IMG/VR virus record: IMGVR_UViG_3300022072_000086
Coordinates: 1-30,366 of that record
DNA length: 30,366 nt
Strand: one strand, 5' to 3'
Source: a virus
The notes under the pieces were generated by a model that was not told the origin of the DNA, did not search any database, and saw only the letters and a list, made by a program, of their open reading frames with translations. The position numbers and the translations under genes were made by a program. The number at the start of each line of letters is the position of its first letter. Position 1 is the first letter of the stretch. Positions 6,738 to 13,231 of the stretch are shown piece after piece.

Positions 6738-6756
6738 GGGTCAAATCTCCACTATA
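6738..6756 (+). promoter_or_regulatory. Inverted-repeat element, right copy
   Basis: Plus-strand GGGTCAAATCTCCACTATA followed by GG, the mirror partner of 6522-6540. As a promoter it would read rightward, antisense to the genes between 6786 and 16600. A protein-binding site or half of a large stem is equally possible. Confidence 0.35.
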
Positions 6757-6785
6757 GGCACGGCGTGGTAAGTGTTGCATAAATG

Positions 6786-7001
6786 TCACACTTCTTCTCC
6801 ATAACGGCTCTCACAGAACAACTCAAAGCTTTTTAGATTGTCCCCATAGTCAATTATATGCTGACCTATTAGCAAAATCTTGTTTTCGTGAATAAATTCA
6901 TGGCATGCCCAGTCGTCCTGGAAGCTCTTAACCTTGTATTCTCGTTCTATTGTGGTCTCAGTGCCATGGAACATTAACATTATTGTAATAACCCAGTACA
7001 T
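6786..7001 (-). CDS. Hypothetical protein, 71 aa
   Basis: The start is placed at the ATG of MYWVITIML, one base after the stop of the exonuclease gene and behind an AAGAGGT site. A longer frame would run back into that gene. Short hydrophobic N-terminus, then a mixed domain with a Cys-His pair (WACHEFIHENK) and a final FELFCESRYGEEV. It could be a small exported or nucleic-acid-associated protein; no family is recognised. It ends the leftward operon before the non-coding stretch. Confidence 0.55.
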   Translation of the reverse strand: MYWVITIMLMFHGTETTIEREYKVKSFQDDWACHEFIHENKILLIGQHIIDYGDNLKSFELFCESRYGEEV

Positions 7002-7002
7002 A

Positions 7003-7686
7003 TTAACCTCTTGTATAAAATTGATCGAGACGGCGTAGGAACTCATGTTTTGCTTGCCTGTACTCTTCTCCTTCTATCGTAAACTCTTGATAGTATAAGT
7101 CTTTTGAGCACATCAAAATCACCCCTTTCTCAATAGTTGTACCGTAAACTGCATCATGAGCCATACCGTACGCCGCCATTTGCAGAAAATAATCCCCGAT
7201 CCATTCTCTTTGTTTCGGTTTATTAGTCTGCTTGAAATCGATGATAGCAATGTCGCCATCATGTTGTCCAACTAAATCGACACTACCAGCATATAATCCT
7301 GGATAGTAAAGCGTAGCCTCATTACCATATATCTCGGTAAGTCTGTTATCAATCCCGCGGTCCACGATGCATTCTGCCATATGCTTGGCTGTATTACCAA
7401 CATCCGTTAGATCGAGGTACCCTTCACCTAGACAATACTTCTCCAGGTACATATGCATAGACGTACCGCGCGTCGCGGCGTCATGCGTAATTTTCTTAGC
7501 TTGCTCTACTCCGACCCGTTGTCGCCATCGTTGTAAAGAATCTCGTTTACTTTGCTCCTGAGTTTCACCAAGAACCGTCGTAACCGAGGGTAACCGTTCT
7601 GTAGAGCCATCAACATTATAATGGCGAAGACCTTCGATACTAGCGCGGGTACTAGAGGGATAATCATACTTCCTAATTAATTTCAC
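7003..7686 (-). CDS. RecB/Cas4-like PD-(D/E)XK exonuclease
   Basis: 227 aa. Visible in order: the GTSMHMYLE helix with His78, a Glu near 118-123 (LTEIYGNEA), GSVDLVG with Asp137, IIDFKQT with Asp150 and Lys152, and the downstream QMAAY motif (Gln169, Tyr173). This is the active-site layout of RecB-family/Cas4-like nucleases. In phages such enzymes resect DNA for recombination or degrade host DNA; which applies here is not shown. The start is GTG, overlapping the preceding stop as GTGA. It is placed with replication genes, as expected. Confidence 0.8.
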   Translation of the reverse strand: MKLIRKYDYPSSTRASIEGLRHYNVDGSTERLPSVTTVLGETQEQSKRDSLQRWRQRVGVEQAKKITHDAATRGTSMHMYLEKYCLGEGYLDLTDVGNTAKHMAECIVDRGIDNRLTEIYGNEATLYYPGLYAGSVDLVGQHDGDIAIIDFKQTNKPKQREWIGDYFLQMAAYGMAHDAVYGTTIEKGVILMCSKDLYYQEFTIEGEEYRQAKHEFLRRLDQFYTRG

Positions 7687-7943
7687 ACCATTCTCGAGTT
7701 TTTAAAATACACAATACCTTCCAAGTAGTCTATTTCATGCGGGTTGCGACCCAACTCTTCGGGGAATATAGCCCCCATACGGGCCCAGTTAGTATGGCCA
7801 AACTTCTTCTTACAGATACGATCGACGGTGCTGGCTGGTAAATCTACCAGTTCATTGACACCTTGCGCGTTTTCTACTGTTAGCGAATGTTTCGTTTCCT
7901 CTTCGGGAATCCAGATAATATCAATTTCTTCTGTCATCTTCAT
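7683..7943 (-). CDS. Hypothetical protein, 86 aa
   Basis: Not recognised. Starts MKMTEEIDIIWIPEEE; a possible helix-turn-helix-like stretch lies at about residues 36-58 (PASTVDRICKKKFGHTNWARM). Ends FKNSRMV. A GAGGAAA site is suitably placed for the first Met. It overlaps the upstream 50-aa gene by 23 bases, and its stop overlaps the GTG of the exonuclease gene. A DNA-binding accessory role is a guess from the helix pattern. Confidence 0.55.
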   Translation of the reverse strand: MKMTEEIDIIWIPEEETKHSLTVENAQGVNELVDLPASTVDRICKKKFGHTNWARMGAIFPEELGRNPHEIDYLEGIVYFKNSRMV

Positions 7944-8073
7944 TGTTTATTTCCTCTAAAAATTTTTTCGTAGTCTTAGGACTTAAGTTAATACTTTTCT
8001 TCTTAGGTTTAAAGATGCTGTTAAAGTTTTCTTTAAATTTTTTCGTAGGGTAATGTGCGCCGTCTTTAGCCAT
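7921..8073 (-). CDS. Small basic protein, 50 aa
   Basis: Found by hand translation; shorter than usual ORF cut-offs. It begins MAKDGAHYPTKKFKENF behind a strong AAGGAG site, three bases after the previous stop, and ends NNEDDRRN. Basic middle (FKPKKKSINLSPKTTKKF), acidic end. The frame fills what would otherwise be an empty 130-base gap in a tightly packed operon, which supports it being real. Confidence 0.6.
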   Translation of the reverse strand: MAKDGAHYPTKKFKENFNSIFKPKKKSINLSPKTTKKFLEEINNEDDRRN

Positions 8074-8075
8074 AG

Positions 8076-8450
8076 TTACTCCTTCATCTGCGACGCATAC
8101 GGATCTGTTGACAGCATGCGTTGTTTTTTATTCGATTGTTGGCCCATGATAATCTCTTCTACATTCTTGTTAAAGTAATTTACCATTTGGCCGATAATAT
8201 TATCTTGTGATAGCGTTTCTGCTAGTTCTTTTAAATCTTCACCGTGTTGTAGACAGCGTGAGATTAGTTTACCGGACGCGCGTAGTTCTCGGTCAATATA
8301 AGAATCGGTTGGTTTAATCTTTACCCAAAATGCTAGCGGGGTAATACCTTCAGCACCTGCAGTATAATTTACAATCCCAATTACTTTACGATTGTCGATC
8401 GGTAAAGTGAAAGTGGTACTCATCATCCTATTCGGAATCTCATGTCGCAT
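8076..8450 (-). CDS. TSCPD-like domain protein
   Basis: 124 aa using the ATG (MRHEIPNRMM) four bases after the previous stop; a further ATG eight codons upstream is possible. The section FWVKIKPTDSYIDRELRASG and the following LISRCLQHGEDLKELAETL resembles the TSCPD domain found at the C-terminus of B12-dependent ribonucleotide reductases and in stand-alone phage proteins. No reductase catalytic domain lies nearby. The domain is thought to bind nucleic acid or nucleotides; the role here is unknown. Similarity judged by eye, so moderate confidence. Confidence 0.5.
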   Translation of the reverse strand: MRHEIPNRMMSTTFTLPIDNRKVIGIVNYTAGAEGITPLAFWVKIKPTDSYIDRELRASGKLISRCLQHGEDLKELAETLSQDNIIGQMVNYFNKNVEEIIMGQQSNKKQRMLSTDPYASQMKE

Positions 8451-8454
8451 AATT

Positions 8455-8676
8455 TTATCGTCCTGTAATGTCATTCCCGTGTTCCTCGATAAATTGGTAT
8501 AAACTAATATTAGTCTCCTTCACCTGTACTATCTCGTGCCACATTGTGTCTATTGTATTATTTAGTCTATCAATATATCTAAAATTTACAACCATAACTG
8601 TTATGCAGAAATGTAAAATTATCAACAGTAAGATAAGATTAATGTATTTTGCCAGCGGCCCTAAGTATTCTTTCAC
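8455..8676 (-). CDS. Small membrane protein, 73 aa
   Basis: GTG start (KEYLGPLAKYI) behind a GGGAGGAA site located inside the 57-aa gene. A single strong membrane helix spans about residues 11-31 (YINLILLLIILHFCITVMVV), followed by a charged helical tail of about 40 residues. Length and topology would suit an anchoring or holin-like protein, but it lies among nuclease and regulator genes, not lysis genes. Function unknown. Confidence 0.6.
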   Translation of the reverse strand: MKEYLGPLAKYINLILLLIILHFCITVMVVNFRYIDRLNNTIDTMWHEIVQVKETNISLYQFIEEHGNDITGR

Positions 8677-8812
8677 CTTGTTCCTCCCAATATTTTTTTA
8701 ATAGTTTTTCGTAATTGCGTTTCCACATTAGTCGCATACGTGGACATTGTGCTTGTGTTAGCATGTCGCGACAGTTATTGATGCGATGCATTGTAAGTGC
8801 TATTGTTACCAT
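8639..8812 (-). CDS. Small basic protein, 57 aa
   Basis: Found by hand translation. Starts MVTIALTMHRINNCRDML with a GGAGG sequence about ten bases upstream and ends RAAGKIH. Helical, rich in Arg, Lys and Trp in the middle (CPRMRLMWKRNYEKLLKKYW). It overlaps the downstream membrane-protein gene by 38 bases and carries that gene's ribosome site. It closes an otherwise empty 165-base gap. Not recognised; nucleic-acid binding is possible from charge. Confidence 0.55.
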   Translation of the reverse strand: MVTIALTMHRINNCRDMLTQAQCPRMRLMWKRNYEKLLKKYWEEQGERILRAAGKIH

Positions 8813-8840
8813 CCGTATTCATCCTCCGGGTTTAGTGGCA

Positions 8841-9110
8841 TTACTCTTTCCCTACTTCCGGCAACGTCTCACCTGACCATTTAATTTTTGATTCGCGCCC
8901 CCCTTCTATATTCTTGCGCGTGTCTTCTATCGGCAACATTACATAACCATTGTGGGTAGTAATACGTTGACCCATGTGTGTAATTACTTCTTCACACATT
9001 GGACAATCAGCTTCGGTTGCCTTATCAAACACCCCAGCAACTACTGGTGGGATGCGAATATAGCCGTTTCCATCACAGCGTGGGCAAATTGTCTCAACTA
9101 GCTTTGGCAC
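8841..9110 (-). CDS. DnaJ-type zinc motif protein, 89 aa
   Basis: GTG start overlapping the preceding gene by 17 bases. It carries CPRCDGNG (Cys9, Cys12, Gly14, Gly16), the CxxCxGxG repeat of the DnaJ central zinc domain, and a second pair CPMC (Cys36, Cys39), so one zinc site is likely. The rest is short beta-strands and a polar tail. DnaJ has four such repeats; here there is one plus a plain CxxC, so it is not a J-protein. A small zinc-binding adaptor or regulator is the best description. Confidence 0.6.
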   Translation of the reverse strand: MPKLVETICPRCDGNGYIRIPPVVAGVFDKATEADCPMCEEVITHMGQRITTHNGYVMLPIEDTRKNIEGGRESKIKWSGETLPEVGKE

Positions 9111-9261
9111 GTTTTTTGACCTTTAATTCTTTAGCTAATAGAAACTCTATTACCTTCTGAATGCTGACCGGCACCTCGAAACGTGATTTAGCCAATGATT
9201 CCAGGTGCTTATGTGTACTTGTGGACACCGAAACCGACTTAAATCTACTTGTATCTGGCAT
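9094..9261 (-). CDS. Ribbon-helix-helix-like regulator, 55 aa
   Basis: The start is the ATG of MPDTSRFKSVSVST behind AAGGAGA; the longer frame would extend into the promoter region. Beta-strand FKSVSVSTSTHKHLESLAKS followed by SIQKVIEFLLAKELKVKK is the size and pattern of CopG/Arc-type ribbon-helix-helix DNA binders: one strand for the groove, two helices for dimerising. It is the first gene behind a candidate promoter (9296-9323), which suits a phage autoregulator. Family assigned by pattern only. Confidence 0.5.
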   Translation of the reverse strand: MPDTSRFKSVSVSTSTHKHLESLAKSRFEVPVSIQKVIEFLLAKELKVKKRAKAS

Positions 9262-9295
9262 TATTTTTCTCCTTGTTTGTGTTATACTATGGGAT

Positions 9296-9323
9296 AATAT
9301 AGTCATTTTATTTCATTTGACAA
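9296..9323 (-). promoter_or_regulatory. Candidate sigma70-type promoter, leftward
   Basis: Minus strand TTGTCA (9323-9318), 16-base spacer, TATATT (9301-9296), followed after about 35 bases by the RHH-like gene. It lies in an A+T-rich gap directly after the polymerase operon, so it probably opens the second run of small genes. Host RNA polymerase use is inferred. Confidence 0.45.
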
Positions 9324-9367
9324 GTTTTTATATTAATATATTTTAAAATAATCTTCTCACCTTCATA

Positions 9368-9402
9368 TGCCGGTGGTTTTTTGATCAATTTAACTACCGG
9401 CA
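9368..9402. terminator. 11-bp stem-loop at the polymerase operon end
   Basis: TGCCGGTGGTT (9368-9378) pairs with AACTACCGGCA (9392-9402) with one G-T pair and a 13-base loop containing TTGATCAA. On the minus strand it spans the stop of the 55-aa gene. It lacks a following T run, so it is a weak intrinsic terminator candidate or an mRNA 3'-end stabiliser. Confidence 0.4.
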
Positions 9403-9557
9403 TTATCTACATTACAATGATATACTATCACTTCAGCAGTACAGTTGGGGCAAGATAAGTTCGTCATAACCATATGTTGTTCTTCATCATTATCTTCCCA
9501 TTCCGTGTCGTGATCACCACCCCAAATTAATTCGTGATTGCAAGACCAGCATTTCAT
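9390..9557 (-). CDS. Zinc-ribbon protein, 55 aa
   Basis: Start chosen at the TAATG junction with the polymerase gene, giving MKCWSCNHELIWGGDHD. Two CxxC pairs (Cys3/Cys6 and Cys36/Cys39) form a zinc ribbon, with the IWGGDHD stretch and an acidic loop between them. Small proteins with this exact style are common in marine phages. Its coupling to the DNA polymerase suggests a role in replication or in expression, but no activity is known. Confidence 0.7.
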   Translation of the reverse strand: MKCWSCNHELIWGGDHDTEWEDNDEEQHMVMTNLSCPNCTAEVIVYHCNVDNAGS

Positions 9558-11416
9558 TAATGTATATCTCCCCAACTATCGCCTTCTTCATAATCTACTT
9601 TATTTGGCACCTCTAGTTGTACGGCGTCTTCCATAATGTTAATAATTTTTTCTATTTGCTCCGGTGAATCTACTGAGATATCAAGTTCATCATGTATTTG
9701 TATATGCGGTATGACACCTTCTTCGTACAATGCTAACATTGCTTTCTTGGTCATGTCTGCAGCGCTACCTTGGATTAATTTATTTAATGCTTTGTACGTA
9801 AACGCACGTTTAATCCCCGGTCCGTGTTCCCTGAGTGCGTCAGCATGCGGCAAGGCTTTCTTAATCCCGTACCCATGTGGCTCCCACATATCAAAATGAC
9901 ATAAGCGTCCACCAATCGTACGAATCTTACCACTGTCCTCAGCGCGTCTAGTCACGGCTTCTGATAACATTTTAACAAACGGTGCTTTGCGGTGATAGGT
10001 TTTAATTAAATCTTCCGCCGCTTCTTTTAATAAGCCTAACTCGGCCATCAGTTTATTTTTACCCATGCCATACATCAAGCCTAAGTTAATTGTTTTCGCT
10101 TGCTTCCGTTCAATGCCTGCCATGTCCGCGATCATCTGGTGAAAGTCTGCTTCACCATTATTATATTGATCGACAATCATGGATGACCCTTCTAGTTTTA
10201 AGAGTGATGAAAAGTGAACCACGATCCGCGGTTCTTGTTGCGAGTAGTCAAAGCAACCCCACTTACACCCTTGCTCCGGTATAAATAAAGATCGAATCAT
10301 CGGGCCGAGCTCCTTGTGTCGTGCTGGAATTTGCTGTAGGTTCGGATTACTGTAGCTGAAGCGACCAGTTACAGTACCCCCATCATCAGATCTAATCTGA
10401 TTGATGTCACTATGAATTCTACCATTGTGTTCGTGTTTTAAAATCGTCTCGATAAAAGTTGTATTAGCTTTATTAATTTCTCTAGCTTCGTTAATTAATT
10501 TTGGTAACTCGTGCGGGTGTGTAGCTAAAAAGTTTTTCGTAAAACTTGGTGCGCCTTTGTCGGTGCGATCGTACGGTATCTTTTGATTGTCAAATGCTTT
10601 TTGTATTGACGATGCTGCCCATATCTCTACCTCAAACCCAATTAGTTTTTTTATATCACGGTGTAAATCTTTTTCGGTCTTAGTTAATTGTTTCTTTAGT
10701 GCCGCAGCTTTCTCCGCGTCTACTCGGACGCCTTTAAATTTCATATCCACTAGACACGGAAATAAATTTGTCTCCATGTTAAATACATCCCACAGATCTT
10801 GTTGGGTAATCTCATGTTGTAGTGCATGCCATAATTTTAGTGTCACCTCAGCATCGCGTTCGGCATACTCACCTACCAACGGTGCGGGTAATCGCCACAT
10901 TTCCGCTTTAGGGTTGACACCCCAGGCTTTGGCCGCCTCTGCTAAAATCTTTTCGTTCTTACCCATGCCAATAAATTCTTTAGAAATAGAGTCCAGGGTA
11001 AAACTCCAACGGTTCTCGTTTACTAAACTTGCTGCAATCATGGTGTCAATAATACCACCACGGATTTGGAAACCTAATGACCTAATCCAGGAAACATCAT
11101 ACATCGCGTTGTGAAATATCTTGGTAGCATCGGTATGTAAAACTTCTTCGAACCAATCTAACACTAAACCTCGGTCCATGTTCCCTCCGGCTTCGTGCGC
11201 TATCGGAAAATACCCGGACCAACCTTCGACAGCAATAGCAATACCAACCACTTCACCATCGCCCCTGACTGAGCCTGAGCCCATAGTCATAAGGTTTGGA
11301 TCTCTGGTTTCTAAGTCAATCGCAATCTCCGAGTATTCTTTTAAGTCTGGTAAATTTAACGGTGGCACCCATTCAGTCTGTGGACTGAACATTGGCATTT
11401 GTAATGGTTTATTCAT
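9557..11416 (-). CDS. polA: Family A DNA polymerase with 3'-5' exonuclease
   Basis: 619 aa. Proofreading exonuclease motifs: Exo I AIDLET (Asp34, Glu36), Exo II HNAMYD (Asp107), Exo III YAERD (Asp188). Polymerase: TGRFSYSNPNLQQIP at 350-364, motif A DYSQQEPR (Asp390), O-helix RKQAKTINLGLMYG (Arg437, Lys441, Leu445, Tyr449), motif C HDE (His575, Asp576, Glu577). There is no 5'-3' exonuclease domain, as usual for phage enzymes. The residue equal to E. coli Phe762 / T7 Tyr526 is Leu445, the Leu762 type known from viroplankton surveys. The start overlaps the DUF3310 gene by eight bases. This is the replicative polymerase, working with the primase, helicases and ssDNA-binding protein of this operon. 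Confidence 0.95.
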   Translation of the reverse strand: MNKPLQMPMFSPQTEWVPPLNLPDLKEYSEIAIDLETRDPNLMTMGSGSVRGDGEVVGIAIAVEGWSGYFPIAHEAGGNMDRGLVLDWFEEVLHTDATKIFHNAMYDVSWIRSLGFQIRGGIIDTMIAASLVNENRWSFTLDSISKEFIGMGKNEKILAEAAKAWGVNPKAEMWRLPAPLVGEYAERDAEVTLKLWHALQHEITQQDLWDVFNMETNLFPCLVDMKFKGVRVDAEKAAALKKQLTKTEKDLHRDIKKLIGFEVEIWAASSIQKAFDNQKIPYDRTDKGAPSFTKNFLATHPHELPKLINEAREINKANTTFIETILKHEHNGRIHSDINQIRSDDGGTVTGRFSYSNPNLQQIPARHKELGPMIRSLFIPEQGCKWGCFDYSQQEPRIVVHFSSLLKLEGSSMIVDQYNNGEADFHQMIADMAGIERKQAKTINLGLMYGMGKNKLMAELGLLKEAAEDLIKTYHRKAPFVKMLSEAVTRRAEDSGKIRTIGGRLCHFDMWEPHGYGIKKALPHADALREHGPGIKRAFTYKALNKLIQGSAADMTKKAMLALYEEGVIPHIQIHDELDISVDSPEQIEKIINIMEDAVQLEVPNKVDYEEGDSWGDIH

Positions 11417-11726
11417 ATTGTGCTTTCAGTTTATTCAAGAACCAGATTGCTTTGTCTAAGTCCTCGATAGGTTTGCCTTTGTGTTCGTGCCGCCAAATAT
11501 ATTTGACCGCACTGCCTTGTAGATAATATTTAAAACCTTTGCCCTGCATGCTAGCAATAGCATCGATACATTGTATTCCGCCTTGGTTATAGTGTGCCGG
11601 AAAATCAACCGCATCAAATTTTTTCAAATCACTTAACTTGACGGTGTCGTTAACAATACCTTCATCTACCAGTTTTTTAAAATAACCTTCTTTGGTAAAC
11701 CCAGGTATGCCAAATTTATTTTTCAT
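11409..11726 (-). CDS. DUF3310 protein
   Basis: 105 aa. The C-terminal 60 residues carry the DUF3310 pattern: PAHYNQGGIQCIDAI (43-57), YYLQGSAVKYIWRHEHKG (67-84) and LDKAIWFLNKL. This small helical domain is common in phage replication modules, and some members have been described as nucleotide kinase-like; its biochemical role is not settled. Residues 1-40 are a variable extension. It overlaps the helicase gene upstream (ATGA) and the polymerase gene downstream. Confidence 0.8.
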   Translation of the reverse strand: MKNKFGIPGFTKEGYFKKLVDEGIVNDTVKLSDLKKFDAVDFPAHYNQGGIQCIDAIASMQGKGFKYYLQGSAVKYIWRHEHKGKPIEDLDKAIWFLNKLKAQYE

Positions 11727-13231
11727 AATAGGTAAGCCCTTTCATAATCTTTTGGTTCTAAAATATATAATGCTTTTTTTGCACGGGTGACTGCTACATA
11801 AAACAGCCGGTGCAATTCGTCTGCATCAAAATCATTGTGATCCAAAGCAGATTTAGTAATATCAGGAAATAGTAAGACATTGTCAGCCTCCCCGCCTTTT
11901 GCTCCATGTATAGTTGATAGTGTGATGCGTGGCTCTCTAAATATATTTTCTTTCTGCGCCAGCATGTTTCTTATATACATTTCCATGCTTGTGTTCAACC
12001 CTGCAAATGAATCATGCCAAGGTTTATCAGTTTGCAATCCGTGATCCGCGATACATGTCTCAAGATTATACTTTAAATCTACGTCTAAAGTTTTTGCGGT
12101 GCGATAGCCGCGCGTCACGTTGTCGCCAAGATAAGAATATATATTTTTTATTTGTATTGTGTTTAGTGATTCGCCTTTACGTAACTGTTCCCAGGAATGT
12201 ATTGCCGCTAATAAATTTTTATTTACCGATGGTTTGTTGCGATAAGAAAAATACCATCCTTGTTGTTTACATAAATCCATAACTGGATCAAGAAAATGAT
12301 GTGCTTGAGATAAAACCAACCACTGACCTTGTGACATGTCTACTTGTGAAATGTCAGCGTAGCGATGCAGCTTACCTATTTCTTTTTTTGGTAAATAATC
12401 TTTTGCATATCTATTGTTTACTTGTTCAATAATACTTTGTGATAATTTATGTATTGGTCCACCAGGTATACGATATGATTGGTTTAAAGTATTAATGTTA
12501 TCTACTTCTTCCTTAAGTGCGATAAAAGAATCAACATCAGCTCCAGCCCATTTAAATATAGCTTGATCATCGTCCCCAGCAATGTAGGTGTTGTCTGCTT
12601 TCGACCATAAAGCCCTGACCATTCGCCACTGCAAAGGTGAGAGGTCCTGTGCTTCGTCAATAAATAATACGTCAAAAGACGGAGATACATCTTGTTCAAT
12701 AAAGTTTTCCAACATGTCGTCATAATCTATCATACCTTTCTCTTCTTTAAAACGTTTAAGTTCTTGATTTAATAAGAATAATGTGTCGCGTTCGACATCT
12801 ATAGTATGCCTGTTATCATCGTATACGTCCATCAAATCCCGTTCCGTGACGCGTGCTTTATTAATTAATCTTAAATATTCATTGTCAGAATTAAATACCC
12901 CGTCGTTCTCAGAATGAAATGACATCTTAATAGGTATGCCAACTTTCAAACCAAACTCTCTATAGTCTTCCGTTTTCATCACCCGTTCTTTTTTTACACC
13001 GAGCAATCTAAATGCTAGTGAGTGTAGAGTTCTAAAATAAATTAAATCTTGAGTCTGATCTAAATTAAATTTTTCTGCTGCTCTACTAGCTGCTTCATGT
13101 GCAGCCTTACGCGTAAAAGAAAAATAGCCAATACGTTTTGCATCAACGCCGGACTTCATAAAGTCATCAACTAAATTTAACAGTGTCGTAGTTTTACCTG
13201 TGCCTGGTGGACCTAAGATAATTGTTTTCAT
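11723..13231 (-). CDS. UvrD/Rep-like superfamily 1 helicase
   Basis: 502 aa with a full SF1A motif set: Walker A GPPGTGKT (7-14), motif Ia FSFTRKAAHEA (38-47), motif II IDEAQD (191-196), motif III GDDDQAIFKW (219-228), motif IV QSYR (251-254), motif V TIHGAKGGEADNV, motif VI FYVAVTRAKKALY. It is shorter than E. coli UvrD (about 720 aa), so inserted subdomains are reduced. Expected to unwind DNA 3' to 5' with ATP. The start lies at a TAATG junction with the primase gene, which favours a direct partnership in replication. Confidence 0.9.
   Translation of the reverse strand: MKTIILGPPGTGKTTTLLNLVDDFMKSGVDAKRIGYFSFTRKAAHEAASRAAEKFNLDQTQDLIYFRTLHSLAFRLLGVKKERVMKTEDYREFGLKVGIPIKMSFHSENDGVFNSDNEYLRLINKARVTERDLMDVYDDNRHTIDVERDTLFLLNQELKRFKEEKGMIDYDDMLENFIEQDVSPSFDVLFIDEAQDLSPLQWRMVRALWSKADNTYIAGDDDQAIFKWAGADVDSFIALKEEVDNINTLNQSYRIPGGPIHKLSQSIIEQVNNRYAKDYLPKKEIGKLHRYADISQVDMSQGQWLVLSQAHHFLDPVMDLCKQQGWYFSYRNKPSVNKNLLAAIHSWEQLRKGESLNTIQIKNIYSYLGDNVTRGYRTAKTLDVDLKYNLETCIADHGLQTDKPWHDSFAGLNTSMEMYIRNMLAQKENIFREPRITLSTIHGAKGGEADNVLLFPDITKSALDHNDFDADELHRLFYVAVTRAKKALYILEPKDYERAYLL

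Larger units (their letters stand above)
6492..6785. other. Non-coding stretch with inverted-repeat elements
   Basis: About 294 bases with no convincing gene; the longest minus frame I translated from an ATG is 27 codons. It holds two inverted copies of a 19-bp element (6522-6540 and 6738-6756), a G+C-rich 7-bp hairpin (6525-6531 with 6540-6546), and a central 8-bp inverted repeat, ACTCTACC at 6613-6620 with GGTAGAGT at 6648-6655. Short GGTAG/CTACC motifs recur. It separates two leftward operons, so it is a candidate promoter/regulatory region or replication origin. Confidence 0.6.

Noticed and set aside
6738-6762. True T7 promoter
   Set aside because: Only the CACTATAGG core matches; no phage RNA polymerase gene is visible, so it is kept as an unexplained element only.
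8841-9110. DnaJ chaperone
   Set aside because: Only one CxxCxGxG repeat and no J domain; described as a zinc-motif protein.
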